Assembly: GCA_008921705.1 (NCBI GenBank)
Contig: VFFE01007186.1
Span: 1,895,969-1,959,968 of the forward strand
DNA: 64,000 nucleotides
Source of the DNA: Burhinus oedicnemus
Taxonomy: Eukaryota > Chordata > Aves > Charadriiformes > Burhinidae
Reading direction: 5' to 3'
The notes below the pieces were generated by a model. It worked only from the letters and a program-made list of their open reading frames with translations. It made no database searches and was not told the DNA's origin. Position numbers and translations under genes: made by a program. Below, one piece after another: positions 50,836 to 62,471 of the stretch (position 1 is its first letter; every line of letters starts with the position of its first letter).

Positions 50836-51685
50836 CACAGAACAGAATGGTCGAGGTTGGAAGAGACCTCTGGAAATTGTCTAGTCCAGCTCCCCCTGCT
50901 CAAATCAGAACAGGTTGCTCAGGGCCCTGTCCAAACGGTTTTTTAATGTCTCCAGGGATGACGACTCCACAACCTCTCTGGCTAACCTGTTCCCGTGCTT
51001 AACCACCTCCGCACTGAAAACATTTTTTCTTATGTTTCAATGGAATTTCCTCTATTTCAGAGTGTGCCCATTGTTTCTGGGCAGTGTTTGACAGTAAAAT
51101 AGTGCTTTCTTATGTTCAGATGGAACCTTCTGTGTTTCAGTGTTTGCCCACTGTCTCTTTTGCTTTCATTGGGCACCACTGAGAAGAGTCTGGCTCAGTC
51201 TTCTTTACTTCCTCATCAAGTATTTATATACATTGACAAAAACCATTCAGCTTCCTCTTCTCCAGGATGAACAGTGTCATCTCTCTCAGCCACCTCCTAC
51301 AGGCGCTCCAGTCCCTTTATCATCTTCATGGCCCTTCACAGAACTTGCTTCAGTAAGTCCATACCTCTCTTGCACTGGGGAGCCCAAACTGGACCCAGCA
51401 CTCCAGATGTGTCTCACCAGTGCTGAGTAGAGGGGAAGGATCACCTCCCTTGACCCTCTGGCAATGATCTGCCTAATGCAGCCTCAGACTTCTTTGCAGC
51501 AAGGGTACACTGTTGGCTTAGGTTCAACTTCTTGTCCACCAGGATCTCCCGTTCCTTCTCTACAGAACTGCTTTCCAGCCCAGTGGACCCCAATGCATAT
51601 TGGTGCATGGGATTGTTCCCCCTAGGTGCAGGACTTTACACTTACCCTTGTTGAAATCCATGGGCTTCCTCTCCATTTCTCCAGT
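50836..51685 (-). mobile_element. CR1 LINE, older third 3'-UTR type
   Basis: Minus-strand CR1 of about 850 bp. Its 3' UTR (GAGGTTGGAAGAGACCTCTG and CTCCCCCTGCTCAAATCAG) differs from both main types in the window, and its octamer tail has decayed to CACAGAACAGAATGG. Many stops and indels break the coding remnant, so it looks older. It runs through the C-terminal reverse-transcriptase region to the CAGGACTTTACACTTACCC segment near 51645. It contains an internal duplication with an 80-bp offset (51026-51080 versus 51106-51160). Confidence 0.92.
51026..51160. repeat. 80-bp imperfect tandem duplication inside CR1
   Basis: The segment from TTTCTTATG at 51026 to about 51080 recurs from 51106 to about 51160 with several substitutions. 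A normal CR1 has this segment once. Confidence 0.85.
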
Positions 51686-52387
51686 GTGAATATAATGAAA
51701 TTGTCAATAGTAGATAGACAAAATAGGATTATTTAGTAAACATTTGTATTCTATATAAAGCAAAATGGAAAAAATATTTTTTTGATATCTAATTGCAGCC
51801 TTTACTTTTTGCAGTATGTGTATACGAAAATTTAGTAAAAATTTTTGGTTTTTAAGTGAAATTGTATCATATTGGCTACTCTCTTCCTGAGCTGCATTCA
51901 CTCTGTTTTTCACTTATTTTTCTGGTAACTGCCTCCATTGTATAAAATTTGCATGCTTATTAACACCAACGATATATATTACTGGTTGAGAGACTCCATT
52001 TATTTTTTCTTACTTGTTGCGAACATGCTGTCATTTTCGCTTTGAATCCCATGATTAATTTATCTTTATTCAAGTACAAAATAGACTTTTCATATTACAT
52101 AAGGTGTTATTTTGTGTTAAAAGAGTCCTTTTTTTATTTTTTTATTTTCTTTTACCAGAAATTCATCAGGTAATTTTGGTTGCTGCTTGAGATCTTCGAT
52201 ACATGTGTCACAGATCAGACAAGAATGAAGTCTTTACAATTCTGAAGTGTGTGGGGCATTACCTAACCCTTACCTTGGGCTATATTGAAATAAAAAGTAC
52301 CCATCAGTCTAAAATGAAAAGTTTCTAGCTACAGGGGACATTTTATGTCAGATGTCAGTCACAGTATCTGTTACTCAGAGCCACATC
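51686..52387. other. Unannotated AT-rich spacer
   Basis: No gene or repeat is recognised. A T-rich patch lies at 52125-52150. Confidence 0.55.
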
Positions 52388-52732
52388 TCTACAGCTTCCT
52401 CTACAGCTTTCTCAAAGTGGGCAGCAGAGTGGGAGGTGCTGATCTCCTCTCTCTAGTGACCAGCGATAGGACATGTGGAAATGGGATGAAGCTTCTTCAG
52501 GGGAACTTCAGATTGGACATTAGGAAAAGGTTCTTCACTGGTTGGTGGCTGGTCACTGGAACAGGCTTCCCAGGGAAGCGGTCACAGCACCAAGCCTGTC
52601 AGAGTTCAAGGAGTGTCTGGACAATGCTCTTAGTCATATGGTTTAATCTTAGGTAGTCCTGCAAGGAGCAGGTAGCTGTACTCGATGATCCTTACGGGTC
52701 CCTTCCAACTTGAGATATTCTATGATTCTATG
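52388..52732 (+). mobile_element. CR1 LINE 3' end, fourth 3'-UTR type
   Basis: Plus-strand CR1 3' end with a tail of two perfect ATTCTATG units (52717-52732). The coding remnant (SDRTCGNGMKLLQGNFRLDIRK type) is readable to about 52545 and then frameshifts. The 3' UTR (CTCGATGATCCTTACGGGTC) is distinct from the other types. An 11-bp imperfect repeat of CTACAGCTTCCT lies at the 5' junction. Confidence 0.93.
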
Positions 52733-52896
52733 GTCTAAAACACCTGTAGGCAGGCAAAGGAGTAATCTAACCTGTCAGTTTCTCAAGCAGTGTTTGAATA
52801 GTCAGGCTATTGTAATCCCAAAATGACTGCCTGATTTTTGACAAATTATTTATGTGGTACATGTAAAAGAAATCATGGAAACATAGTCTGTAGACA

Positions 52897-52899
<3 letters not shown>

Positions 52900-52953
<54 letters not shown>

Positions 52954-52986
52954 CCTACTTACCTACCTACCTACCTACCTACCTAT
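52900..52986. repeat. Compound (ATCT)n-(ACCT)n microsatellite
   Basis: About 13 uninterrupted ATCT units (52900-52951) pass directly into about 8-9 ACCT/ACTT units (52952-52986). It sits between two CR1 3' ends and abuts the second. The Leu/Ser/Tyr-rich frame at 52838-53128 is an artefact of this repeat. Confidence 0.95.
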
Positions 52987-52997
52987 CTTTATGACAA

Positions 52998-53180
52998 AGG
53001 CTGGTAAAATACTGGAACAGGTTGCCCAGAGAGGTTGTGGAGTTTCCACCCTTGGAGCTAGTCAGAATTTGACCGGACAAGGCCCTGACCTACATGGTCT
53101 AACTGCTTTGAGCAGCAGATTGGATTAGATGACCTCAGAGATTCCTTCAATATTACTTTATTCTGTTCTGTGATTCTATA
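52998..53180 (+). mobile_element. CR1 LINE 3' end, short
   Basis: About 180 bp of CR1 3' end in plus orientation, from the TACTGGAACAGGTTGCCCAG block (last codons) to a decayed tail TATTCTGTTCTGTGATTCTAT. The 3' UTR contains TTGGATTAGATGACCTCAGAG. It starts about 10 bp after the tetranucleotide array. Confidence 0.9.
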
Positions 53181-56100
53181 TACACAGTAATTCTCTCTCT
53201 TGTCCTGGTAGTCTACGAGACAGTCTACGGAAGATCTTAAACGTGTCTTAGCAAATATTAGTTACACCACTGAAGTCAGCATACACAAAAAGGCAACTAA
53301 ATGAACCCATGGCTCTATTTTTTCCATTAAGAACTAAATGGATTTCATAACAATTTTCAAAATCTCCTTCTCTTTATTTGAGGCTTAAGTAGAATTCTGA
53401 TCCTTTAGACAAATCTAGAGATGGAACTTCTTCACTTAGAAAACAAGTTTATCATGGGAGCTACCCATATTTGGACCTATCCCTCACTGAAATCAGTGTT
53501 CGTGATTTTTACCTTTCAGTATGGATATTGGGGAGGATGATATGCATCGCAGAGAGAACTGAGCAACAGAAATGAACTGATAAACTTCTTGAATGTAATT
53601 TATCTGGAGGAGTGTTGAGAACCTATACGAGAGAACATACCCTTCCTAGCAGTGAACAGATAAAACAGAATCAAACCTGTTCTTTGATTAAAAGTTACCA
53701 ATCATTTTTTGCAGTGTTTTTTGGTAACATTTATGAAAAAATGTTTATGAAAACTACTCCAAACCTGCAAATGCTGTGATACTTTATGTTAGTCTTCCAA
53801 TCAATAGGCCCTTGATTTAGGTGACTCATCATGCAGTATCTGCGACTCACTCTCAAAGCACTTGCTACAGCACAACTTGAGATGTTTTCAGACATTATAA
53901 GCTGACCACATAAAATATTTACTTAATAATTTCAAATCATAAACAAATTAATGTATCCATGTACAAAAATTATTCCTCTAGTTTCTCATAGTATTTGCTC
54001 TAGAGGGGAGAATCAACTTTTGGAGTTGCCTGGTTCTCTCCATTTATGATAGGGATAATCTGCATAAGACTACATGCTTCATCAGTCAAAATTAGGTGAG
54101 ACAAATCCTAATTTTGGAGCTTGAATATTTGTTTCATTTCTTCAAGATCTTATTAGAGCATGCTGAACAAGAAGTCTATCCATATAAGTCGAAGTCATTC
54201 TGCAAATGCACTTTTGTCCCAAGAGTTTTTTTAAAGAAAAATTATATATTTAAAAACTATAGGACTTTTTTATATTTTGGGGAGAAAAATATTTACATAA
54301 TAGAATTGCACCCACTTGAAAAACTGACTGTATACATAATGATCAGAAACATGCATATGACAGCTTGTGATTCACTGACCACTACTGATTGAATCAACAG
54401 ATTTGTATTCAATACATACAGTTAATTTAAACAGACAAACCCCACAAGCTGTTCCACTAGAACCATCACTGAAAACTTTTGGGGCTATGAGAACACTGAT
54501 ACCTTCATTTTTTTCTGCTCTGAAGTATCTTCCTGTCAATACTTTAACACTCGTGAATAAAGAACAACAGGGAATGATTTGTAAATAAACTTTTTTAAAT
54601 ATTTACAGAATCTGTGCTTTAGACTGAAATTACTTTGGGAGAGGTACAATGAAGGAACACAGTGTGCTGTGAAATAGAAATTAATATACAATAATTTGGA
54701 TCATATATATAACATCTTTGATTGCCTTTTCAAAATCTTCATGCATTCACTAAAAATACTTCAAGAGGAGGGAGCTTAATGATATATAAAAGTAAGTGTG
54801 TTAAAATGCAGTGAGGACATTTTCCATCTAGCTACAGTATAGTAGGTCCTTTAATATTTATATTACATTTTTTCCCCATAGGCACAAACATTTATTCTAT
54901 GAATGGGTACAGACTCATTCTCATCAAATAAGAATTGTCCCAAAGATGAAGGTAATCCAACATGCATGTTTACTCTAATTTTCTAGATGGAGTCCAAGTA
55001 AAGAAATATGAAAATATTTATTAAACTATAAGCCTGCCCGACGTTGAATACATTTTCTTCAATTGATGCAGTATCGGAAAGATTATGGAGAAAAAAATAT
55101 TTTAAAATTATGATTGTCATGGTAACTACCAAGCTGCTATTGTACCAGTTCCACCAGTTTCATTAAGGATATGCCAGAGCTGTAATGCAACAAAGGAAAC
55201 GAAAATACTTGCTTCTCACACTATGCTGGATTTTTTATTAGCCTTTCAAAACATGCTGTCTTCTAGAAACACTCACATTATAGTATATATAATAAATTTC
55301 CATAAAAATATATATACACTTAGAACAAAAATAATGAAGGCCATTTGATTTCAACATCACTAGTTTTAATAAAGGCTTTTAACAGCCTAAGTATGGCAAC
55401 AGTGTGCAATCTGGTTGATAAATTTGCACTGAATGACAAATTAATATGTGCTGGCCCTCCTCAACTACAGATACAAATGTTATAATGTTTTGGACATTAG
55501 TCAGTTTTGTCCATCTGGGGAAAAGTTGATTCAAATGGCATATGGATCTACTATATAGAGGTATAATCTATGTGAGGAGAGTGTGAGCTTCGTCATGGAG
55601 TTAAAAAACCCCATCAAAATCACGGCTGTTAGACTCAGAAAGAAATGGATTTTGTTAAACCGCAAAATCCATTAAACTGTTTAACTATAGAAAAGAGTGT
55701 TTTATCGAAATCCTGGTGGGACTTCTGTTTAGATGGTCTGGGAACTGTTTTTTCCAATGGATAGTGTGTGCTTCCACATGTTAAATTTCCTGATTACTTT
55801 CATTCTTCTCCTTTTAAAGAGGAAACAGAGAATCTGTAAGATTTTTTTCTTGTGAAATATTGAGATGATTCTGTAACTCTACGAAGTTGACAATACATAT
55901 GATGATGGTGATGACAATGCATAGGACTAGAAAATATGGTTTGCTATTCTACCAATTTGCTTAATTTGTGAAATTGAACAAGTAATGATAGAAACTTAGG
56001 CAATGGAGCTCTCAACACACAACATACTAATAGTTACTTTTTAAAGCTAAATGGAAATTTTGTGCACATTTTAATCTGTTAAAAAATATTTTTAATCTAA

Positions 56101-57129
56101 TGCTCTATATTTAAACCTGTGAAATGGCACTTTTGGCATATTTGGGTATTTCAGTTAAAATCAGGGAAAAAAGATCTCTGCAAATCAAAACAGATGCTTT
56201 ATAGGAGCTGTCAGTCAGTCACTGAAATTTTCCATTGTCTTCTGGTACTGGTATTTTTTCTACTAACTGACTTCCTTGTTCAATTTATGAACCACATTTC
56301 CTCTGATTCAAAACAGCCTGCCCTGAATTATTACTGTACACAATGGGAGAGGTACTCTGGTAACTCCAGTGTAGGAAAGATCTCCAGCTTAACTCTTGCG
56401 GAATTGAGCTAACTTTTAAACAAGTATGAAGGGTGAGTTTGGATTATTTCTTGCAGATAGTTTTCAACTGTCTATAATAGTATTAGTTTTACAGTGGAGG
56501 CAATTTTTTTTTTTATTTTGAATTGAAATTGAATTTTCAGGGAGTTGTAAAGAACTAATAAAGTAATAAGTACACAGGAAATAGCTCAACTGTAAAAATG
56601 TTACAGAAAAGATTTGGAATCTAAACAGTTACTGCTTACATAACATACTGATTTGAAACAGAATCATTTGAAAATGAGGGAGAAACAAATGCAAACTTAA
56701 AAAAATATAAGCAAGAGGGAAAAGAAATGCAGCAGGATAAAAATATGCATTTTTTTTTTAACAAGATAAACTGACCTTTAGAAAGGAGTTTGATCCAAGG
56801 GACCAGTATTAAATTTTAATAAATTTATGGAAAATATTTCTGTTGAGAAGCAGTGGCTTGGAAAAGCTAAAGATTTATTCACAACTAATCATGTCTTTTT
56901 TTTTAATTGCGGTGAATGTACAAGTCATTGTTGTCAGTTAAATAGAATATAATAACAGTCAAAATTGATTTGAATGGTTCTCCTCAGGTGCTATTAAAGC
57001 CTCCATACAAAAACCTCAAAATTAACAAATGGGGAAACAAATGTCATATTTGGAAGACTGGAAAGGTAACAAGGGTTGCTGCAAAAGGAACAACTGCTAA
57101 GAACTTTACAGCATATTTCAAGACAAGTG
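53181..57129. other. Unannotated AT-rich stretch
   Basis: No gene or interspersed element is recognised. Frames at 54096-54392 and 56119-56412 (97-98 codons) have no recognised homology and follow local AT composition. Confidence 0.55.
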
Positions 57130-57130
57130 A

Positions 57131-57186
57131 TCATAGAATCATAGAATCATAGAATCATAGAATCATAGAATCATAGAATCATAGAA
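57131..57186 (-). repeat. CR1 3' tail, seven perfect octamers
   Basis: TCATAGAA repeated exactly seven times, i.e. the (ATTCTATG)n tail diagnostic of CR1. It is much longer than the one-and-a-half to three units on other copies here. Confidence 0.97.
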
Positions 57187-57259
57187 TAGTTTGGGTTGGA
57201 AGGGACCTTTAAAGGTCGCCTAGTCCAACCCTGCCTGCAATGAGCAGGGACATCTTCAA

Positions 57260-59345
57260 CTACATCAGGTCGCTCAGAGCCCCGTCCAACCTGACCTTGA
57301 ATGTTTTCATGGATGGGGCATCTACCACCTCTCTGGGTAAGCTGTTCCAGTGTTTCACCACCCTCATTGGAAAACATTTCTTCCTTATCTCTAGCCTGAA
57401 TCTACCCTCTTTTAGTTTAAAACCATTACCCCTTGACCTATTACAACAGGCCCTGCTAAAAAGTTTATCCTCATCTTTCTTATAAGCCTCCTTTAAGTCT
57501 TGAGAGCCTGCTATAAGGTCTCCCCAGAGCCTTCTCTTCTCCAGGCTGAACAACCCCAACTCTCTCAGCCTGTCCTCATAGCAGAGGTATTCCATCCCTC
57601 TGATCTTTTTTGTGGCCCTCCTCTGGAACCACTCAAACAGGTCCATGTCTTTGTTGTGCTGCGGGCTCCAGAGCTGGACGCAGTATGCCAGGTGGAGTCT
57701 CACCAGAGTGGAGTAGAGGGGCAGAACCACCTCCTCTGGCCTGCTGGCCATGCTTCTTTTGATGCAGCCCAGGATACAATTGACTTTCTGGACTGCAAGT
57801 GCACATTGCTGGCTCATGTTCAGCTTCTCATCCACCAGTATCCCTAAGTCCTTCTCAGCAGGGCTGCTCTCAATCCCTTCATCCCCCTGCCTGTATTGAT
57901 ACTGGGGGTTGCCCCAACTCAGGCGCAGGACCCTGCACTTGTCCTTGTTGAACCTTATGAGGCTCACATGGGCCCACTTCTCGAGCTTGTCCATGTCCCT
58001 CTGGATGGCATCCCATCCCTCAGGTGGGTCAGTCGCAGCACTCAGTGTCATCTGCAAGCCTGCTGAGGGTGTACTCAATCCCACTGTCTATGTTGTTGAT
58101 GAAGATATTAAACAGTACTGGTCCCAATACAGACCCCTGAGAGACACCACTTGTTCTTGTTGAACCTCATGAGGTTGACATAGGCCTATTTCTTGAGCTT
58201 GTCCATGTCCCTCTGGATGGCATCCTGTCCCTCAGGCATGTCAATCGCACCACTCAGCTTGGTGTAATCTGCAAACTTGGTGAGGGCGCACTCAGTCTCA
58301 CTGTCTGTGTTGTTGATGAAGATATTAAACAGTTCTCGTCACAATACAGACCCCTGAGGGAAGCCACTTGTCACCCATCTCCATCTGGACATTGAGTCGT
58401 TGACCACTAACCTCTGGATGCAACCATCCAACCAATTCTTCATCCACTGAACAGTCCATCCAGCAAATACGTATCTCTCCAATTTAGAGAGAAGGATGTT
58501 GTGGGGGACCGTGTCAAAGGCCTTATAGAAGTCCAGGTAGATGACATCCATAGCTCTTCCCTTGTCCACTGATGCAGGCACTCCATCATAGCAGGTCTCT
58601 AGATTGGTTAGGCAGGACTTGCCCCTGGTCAAACCATGCTGGCTGTCTCAGATCACCTCCCTGTCCTCCATGTGCCTTACCATAGCTTCTAGGAGGATCT
58701 GTTCCATGATCTTCCCAGGCACAGAGGTGAGGCTGACAGGGCGGTAGTTCCCAGGGTCCTCCTTTCTACCCTTTTTAAAAATGGGTGCAATGTTTCCCTT
58801 TTTCCAGTCACCGGGGACTTCACCTGACTGCCATGACTTTTCAAATATTGTGGAGAGTGGCTTGGCAACTACATCAGCCAATTCCCTCAGGACTCTGGGA
58901 TGCATCTCATCAGGTCCCATAGACTCCTGTATTTTCAGGTTCCTCAGCTGGTTGTGAACCTGATCTTCTCCTACAGCGGAAGGGACTTTGCTCCCCTAGT
59001 CCCTGCCTTGCATTCCATCCACTTGAGAGGTGTGGGAAAAGAGCTTGCCAGTGAAGACTGAGGCAAAAAAGTTGTGGTGTATATCAGCTTTCTTCTCATC
59101 CATTGTTACCAGTTTGCCAGTCTTGCACATCCAGGGGAGTACGCTTTCTTTGACCTTCCTTTCCTGGTTGACGTACCTGTAGAAGCCTTTCTTTTTGAAT
59201 TCCTTGCCAAGTTCAGTTCGAGCTGTGCCTTGGTCTTCCTGGCCCCATCCCTACACAACCAGGCAGCGTCCCTATACTCTTCCCAGGATACCTGTCCCTG
59301 CTTCCACTTCCTGTGCATTTCTTTCTTGCCCTTTAATTTGACCAG
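57260..59345 (-). pseudogene. CR1 reverse transcriptase, disrupted and partly duplicated
   Basis: Minus-strand remnant in four pieces. The linker is at 59318-59106 (Arg/Lys-rich, ending [13 protein letters not shown]). The fingers/palm are at 58920-58648 with [13 protein letters not shown] at about residues 58-70 of that piece. The next piece, 58632-58339, has [16 protein letters not shown] carrying the first catalytic aspartate and ends in FPQGSVL. The C-terminal half is an open 274-codon frame at 58084-57260. A TGA stop follows FPQGSVL. The catalytic FADD box appears twice because of the 212-bp duplication, once as FADY and once as LADD, so neither copy is canonical. 212 is not a multiple of three, so the duplication also shifts the frame. 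The 274-codon frame contains [34 protein letters not shown] and [15 protein letters not shown] and is the best-preserved CR1 coding stretch in the window. Confidence 0.93.
57944..58367. repeat. 212-bp diverged tandem duplication inside CR1
   Basis: The segment beginning CTTGTTGAACC at 57944 recurs at 58156. Both copies end in CCACTTGT (near 58154 and 58370). The copies differ by roughly two dozen substitutions and a short indel by eye. Confidence 0.92.
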
Positions 59346-59372
59346 CAGGTTTCAACTCAGCTATGCATATAG

Positions 59373-61153
59373 AATAATTTTTCCTTGTAAACAGGAAAAA
59401 AAAAGGAAAAAATAAGACCCAGGAAAATGTCTCTTTTTTCACCACAAAGCAATTGGTGTTCTCAATTTGTTCTTAATTTAAAATATAGACAGCAGCTTAA
59501 CTTCTATTTACATCTCTATCACTCCTCCTAAACACACCAAAGACAAACAGGCAAAAATCGTTCGCATCCAGCAAAACCCAGAAACTGACATTTGCAATAT
59601 TCTGCATTGACTTTTCCAAGCAGTAAACTTGTGTACTCTCTGGAATTTAAAAAAATTAGGACTCCAAGATTAAAAATATAAAAGAAAATACCAATGCACT
59701 TCAGCCTTCTTTCAGTGGAACTCTTGCACGGTGCTTTCTTCTGAAACTTACAGACTTTCAGAACATGCTGCATCTGGAGTAAAATATCAAGTAAAATATA
59801 AATCCACGTAGTACTGTTATCCACTTTCCTATCAGCACCATGTCTAATTAAGCTTTTGTAATTGCTGGAAGCCATGTCTATTCCTCACTTTTTCATTAGT
59901 CAAAAGACTATTAAAATACAATTAATATATTAAAAATTAATGCAGAAACAAGCTAAAAATGGACAGGAAAAACTCATACATAAGGAACTCTCTGAAACAC
60001 AACTGAACACCTTTATTTGCTTATAAACACATCTATTTCTCTGTTTTTGCTGCTGAATGATGTCTATCCCACACACCAGCTGGGGGATGCCACTTTCCTC
60101 CTGTCTCTATTATGGGCCTTAAATGTCAAAAAAGGTGGCTTTGACCAGCCTAACTATCAAAGCAAGGTTAGAGCATAAGCTGAATGTTGGTTTTTTGCCA
60201 GCTACAATCCAGCTAAGAGCTCCCTTTGGCTGAACTATGAGAATAGGAAAGGGATGCTTTGATGCTTTGATTCTCAGTCCGTCACCTTTATCCGCTCCTG
60301 ACACAAGCTAAAGCCCTCAAAATCACCAGAAGTGCATCCTAACCAGTATGGCTGCTCTCATCCCTGGTAGACCTCTCATCTGTCCCTCCAGGCTGTTTTC
60401 CAAAACAATACAATTATGCAAAAGGACTTTCCCACCCAAAAGATCAGTTACAACAGCTGTTGTTCAAACTGTAATCTGAAATTATCTCTGACAGCAAAAA
60501 TAAGCTACTCTTTCTGCATACTTTCTTACAAAAAAACATTGCATACTCTACCAAAACTGTCCTCTAGCAGGTAATCTTAAAATTTGTGCAACTTTGGTTT
60601 ACTCTGTAAACGTGCTTTTCTTCACATTTAAACTCTCTTTACGTGTCACCAGTAGGCGCAAGAATGTGAGAACAGCCAAAGTGCTTCGGTACAAAATTTC
60701 ACCTATACCATGATCCTGCCTCTAAGGACACATCTGTGCTGCAACAGATGGACTGCTATTTGTAGATAAATAGAGGGTGGACAGGGAGTACACTCAAGCT
60801 CTGGATGGTCTTTGGCTGTTTCACTAGCTCAAACCCTTGGTTTCTTTTTGGAGTGTTCCACTTCACTTTCCCCAAGACAAATACATCGTCTGAATACAGG
60901 ACACTCTACACCACTGGGCCAGGATCAGATCCTGTACTTCTTATTTAGCACAATACACCTTTACTCTCAAGAGGAACTATCAGATGCTTAGGAAAAGAAT
61001 ATAAAAGCAGAGATAAACATGTTGATGTTTTCCAAATTTCCAAACTTAATCATTCTACTCTACTGTATTAAATCTCCCCTTGTATGGAAGCCATTACATA
61101 CCTCTGATCACTGAGGCTGCCCTTGTCTGTGTATTTTCTAGTTCCAAAGTAAC
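59373..61153. other. Unannotated AT-rich stretch
   Basis: No gene or interspersed repeat is recognised. The 115-codon minus-strand frame at 59528-59875 has no recognised homology. Confidence 0.55.
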
Positions 61154-61221
61154 AGCAGGGAGTTGGACTAGATGATCTCTAGAGATCCCTTCCAACTCTA
61201 AAAATTCTGTGATTCCGTGAT
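61154..61221 (+). mobile_element. CR1 3'-end scrap
   Basis: A 68-bp piece of CR1 3' UTR in plus orientation (GGGAGTTGGACTAGATGATC, then CCCTTCCAACTCTAAAAATT). It ends in a decayed two-unit tail ATTCTGTGATTCCGTG. No coding sequence remains. Confidence 0.88.
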
Positions 61222-61568
61222 AGTAGACATGAAGAGATCAAACTTTGCAGTATTCAGAATATAGGTTATTGTGGATTTATTCACTGGCATAATGAACTTA
61301 CTGCTTTGTTTTCTACTGCTTCCCTGGTAAATTCTAATATGCTATTTTACTTCTTCTATTCAGTGTTGTTAAGATTTCTTTTCTGAACAGCAACAATTAA
61401 TTTTGAAATCATCATTCTATATAAAAGATGAGTATGTTCCGTTTTGTAGCTTGTTTAGATTTTATCAGCCTTAAATTTCATCCAGAATTTTTGCCTCGTC
61501 ACTTAGTAATGTGAAACTCTTCTGTGACTAGTCTTGTTTTATTAAACTATCTTTAGTAATTTATTGGC

Positions 61569-62471
61569 GACATGGATGTAGGGACTGAGTATACCCTCGG
61601 CAAGTTTGCTGTGGAACAGTCAACACACTGGAGTGAATGGATGTCATCCAGAGGGACCTGGACAGGCTTGAGAGGTGGGCCTGTGCAAAACTCATGAAGT
61701 TCAACAAGGCCAAGTGCAAGGTCCTGCACCTGGGTCTGGGCATTCCCAAGCACAAATACAGGCTGGGTGCAGAATGGTTTGAGAGCATCCCTGAGGAGAG
61801 GGACTTGAGGGTGTTGGTGGATGAGAAGCTCAACATGAGACAACAATGTGCGCTCACAGCCCAGAAGGCCAACGGCATCCTGGGCTGCATCAAAAGAAGC
61901 ATGGCCAGCAAGTCAAGGGAGGTGATTCTGTTCCTCTACTGCACTCTTGTGAGACCCCACCTGGAATACTGTTTCCAGCTCTGGAGCCCCCAGCATAAGA
62001 AGGACACAGACCTGTTTGAGTGGGTCCAGAGGAGGGCCACGAAGATGATCAGAGGATTGAAACACCTCTGCTATGAGGACAGGCTGAGAGAGCTGGGGTT
62101 GTTCAGCCTGGAGAAGAGAAGGCTCCGGGGAGACCTTAGAGCAGCCTTCCAGTATCTGAAAGGGGCCTACAAGAAAGCTGGAGAGGGACTTTTCACTAGG
62201 GCATGTAGTGATAAGATGAGGACTAATGGCTTCAAGCTGGAAGAGTGTAGATTTAGATTAGATCTCAGGAAGAAATTCATTACTGTGAGGGTGGTGAGGC
62301 ACTGGAACAGGTTGCCCAGGGAGGCCCATCCCTGGAAGTGTTCAAGGCCAGGCTGGATGGGGCTTTGAGCAACCGGGTCTAGTGGGAGGTGTCCTTGCCC
62401 ATGGCAGGGGTGTTGGAACTAGATGATCTTTAAGGTCCCTTCCAACCTAAACCATTCTATGATTCTATGAT
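61569..62471 (+). mobile_element. CR1 LINE, 900-bp 5'-truncated copy
   Basis: Plus-strand CR1 of the second 3'-UTR type, matching 19691-20258 and 57130-59372. It ends with two perfect ATTCTATG units plus AT at 62454-62471. It starts just before the polymerase catalytic box, which is degraded to an AAGTTTGCTGTGGAAC sequence. The 3' UTR region reads GGAACTAGATGATCTTTAAGG. Confidence 0.96.
61637..62368 (+). pseudogene. CR1 reverse-transcriptase C-terminal half
   Basis: An open 243-codon frame covers the CR1 ORF2 region after the catalytic box. Blocks in order are [14 protein letters not shown] at the start, [10 protein letters not shown] near residue 30, [13 protein letters not shown] near residue 54, [19 protein letters not shown] near residue 70, [22 protein letters not shown] near residue 97, and [26 protein letters not shown] from about residue 145. 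The frame ends early: after LPREA a small deletion shifts it, so the final VVDAPS-type block is lost. The segment containing the FADD box lies just upstream, out of this frame and degenerate. It cannot be catalytic and is not a host gene. Confidence 0.93.

Larger units (their letters stand above)
57130..59372 (-). mobile_element. CR1 LINE, longest copy (2.2 kb)
   Basis: Minus-strand CR1 from a tail of seven perfect TCATAGAA octamers (57131-57186), through the second 3'-UTR type, the whole reverse transcriptase and the endonuclease-polymerase linker, to a 5' truncation near 59372. The endonuclease domain and ORF1 are missing. It carries an internal tandem duplication of 212 bp (57944-58155 and 58156-58367) covering the polymerase catalytic region. 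Confidence 0.96.

Noticed and set aside
52838..53128. LSIY/LPTY-repeat protein
   Set aside because: It is a translation of the (ATCT)n-(ACCT)n microsatellite followed by a CR1 scrap.
57260..58084. 274-codon frame as a functional reverse transcriptase
   Set aside because: It is only the C-terminal half of CR1 ORF2. The catalytic region is duplicated, frameshifted and carries altered FADD boxes, and the 5' half has stops.
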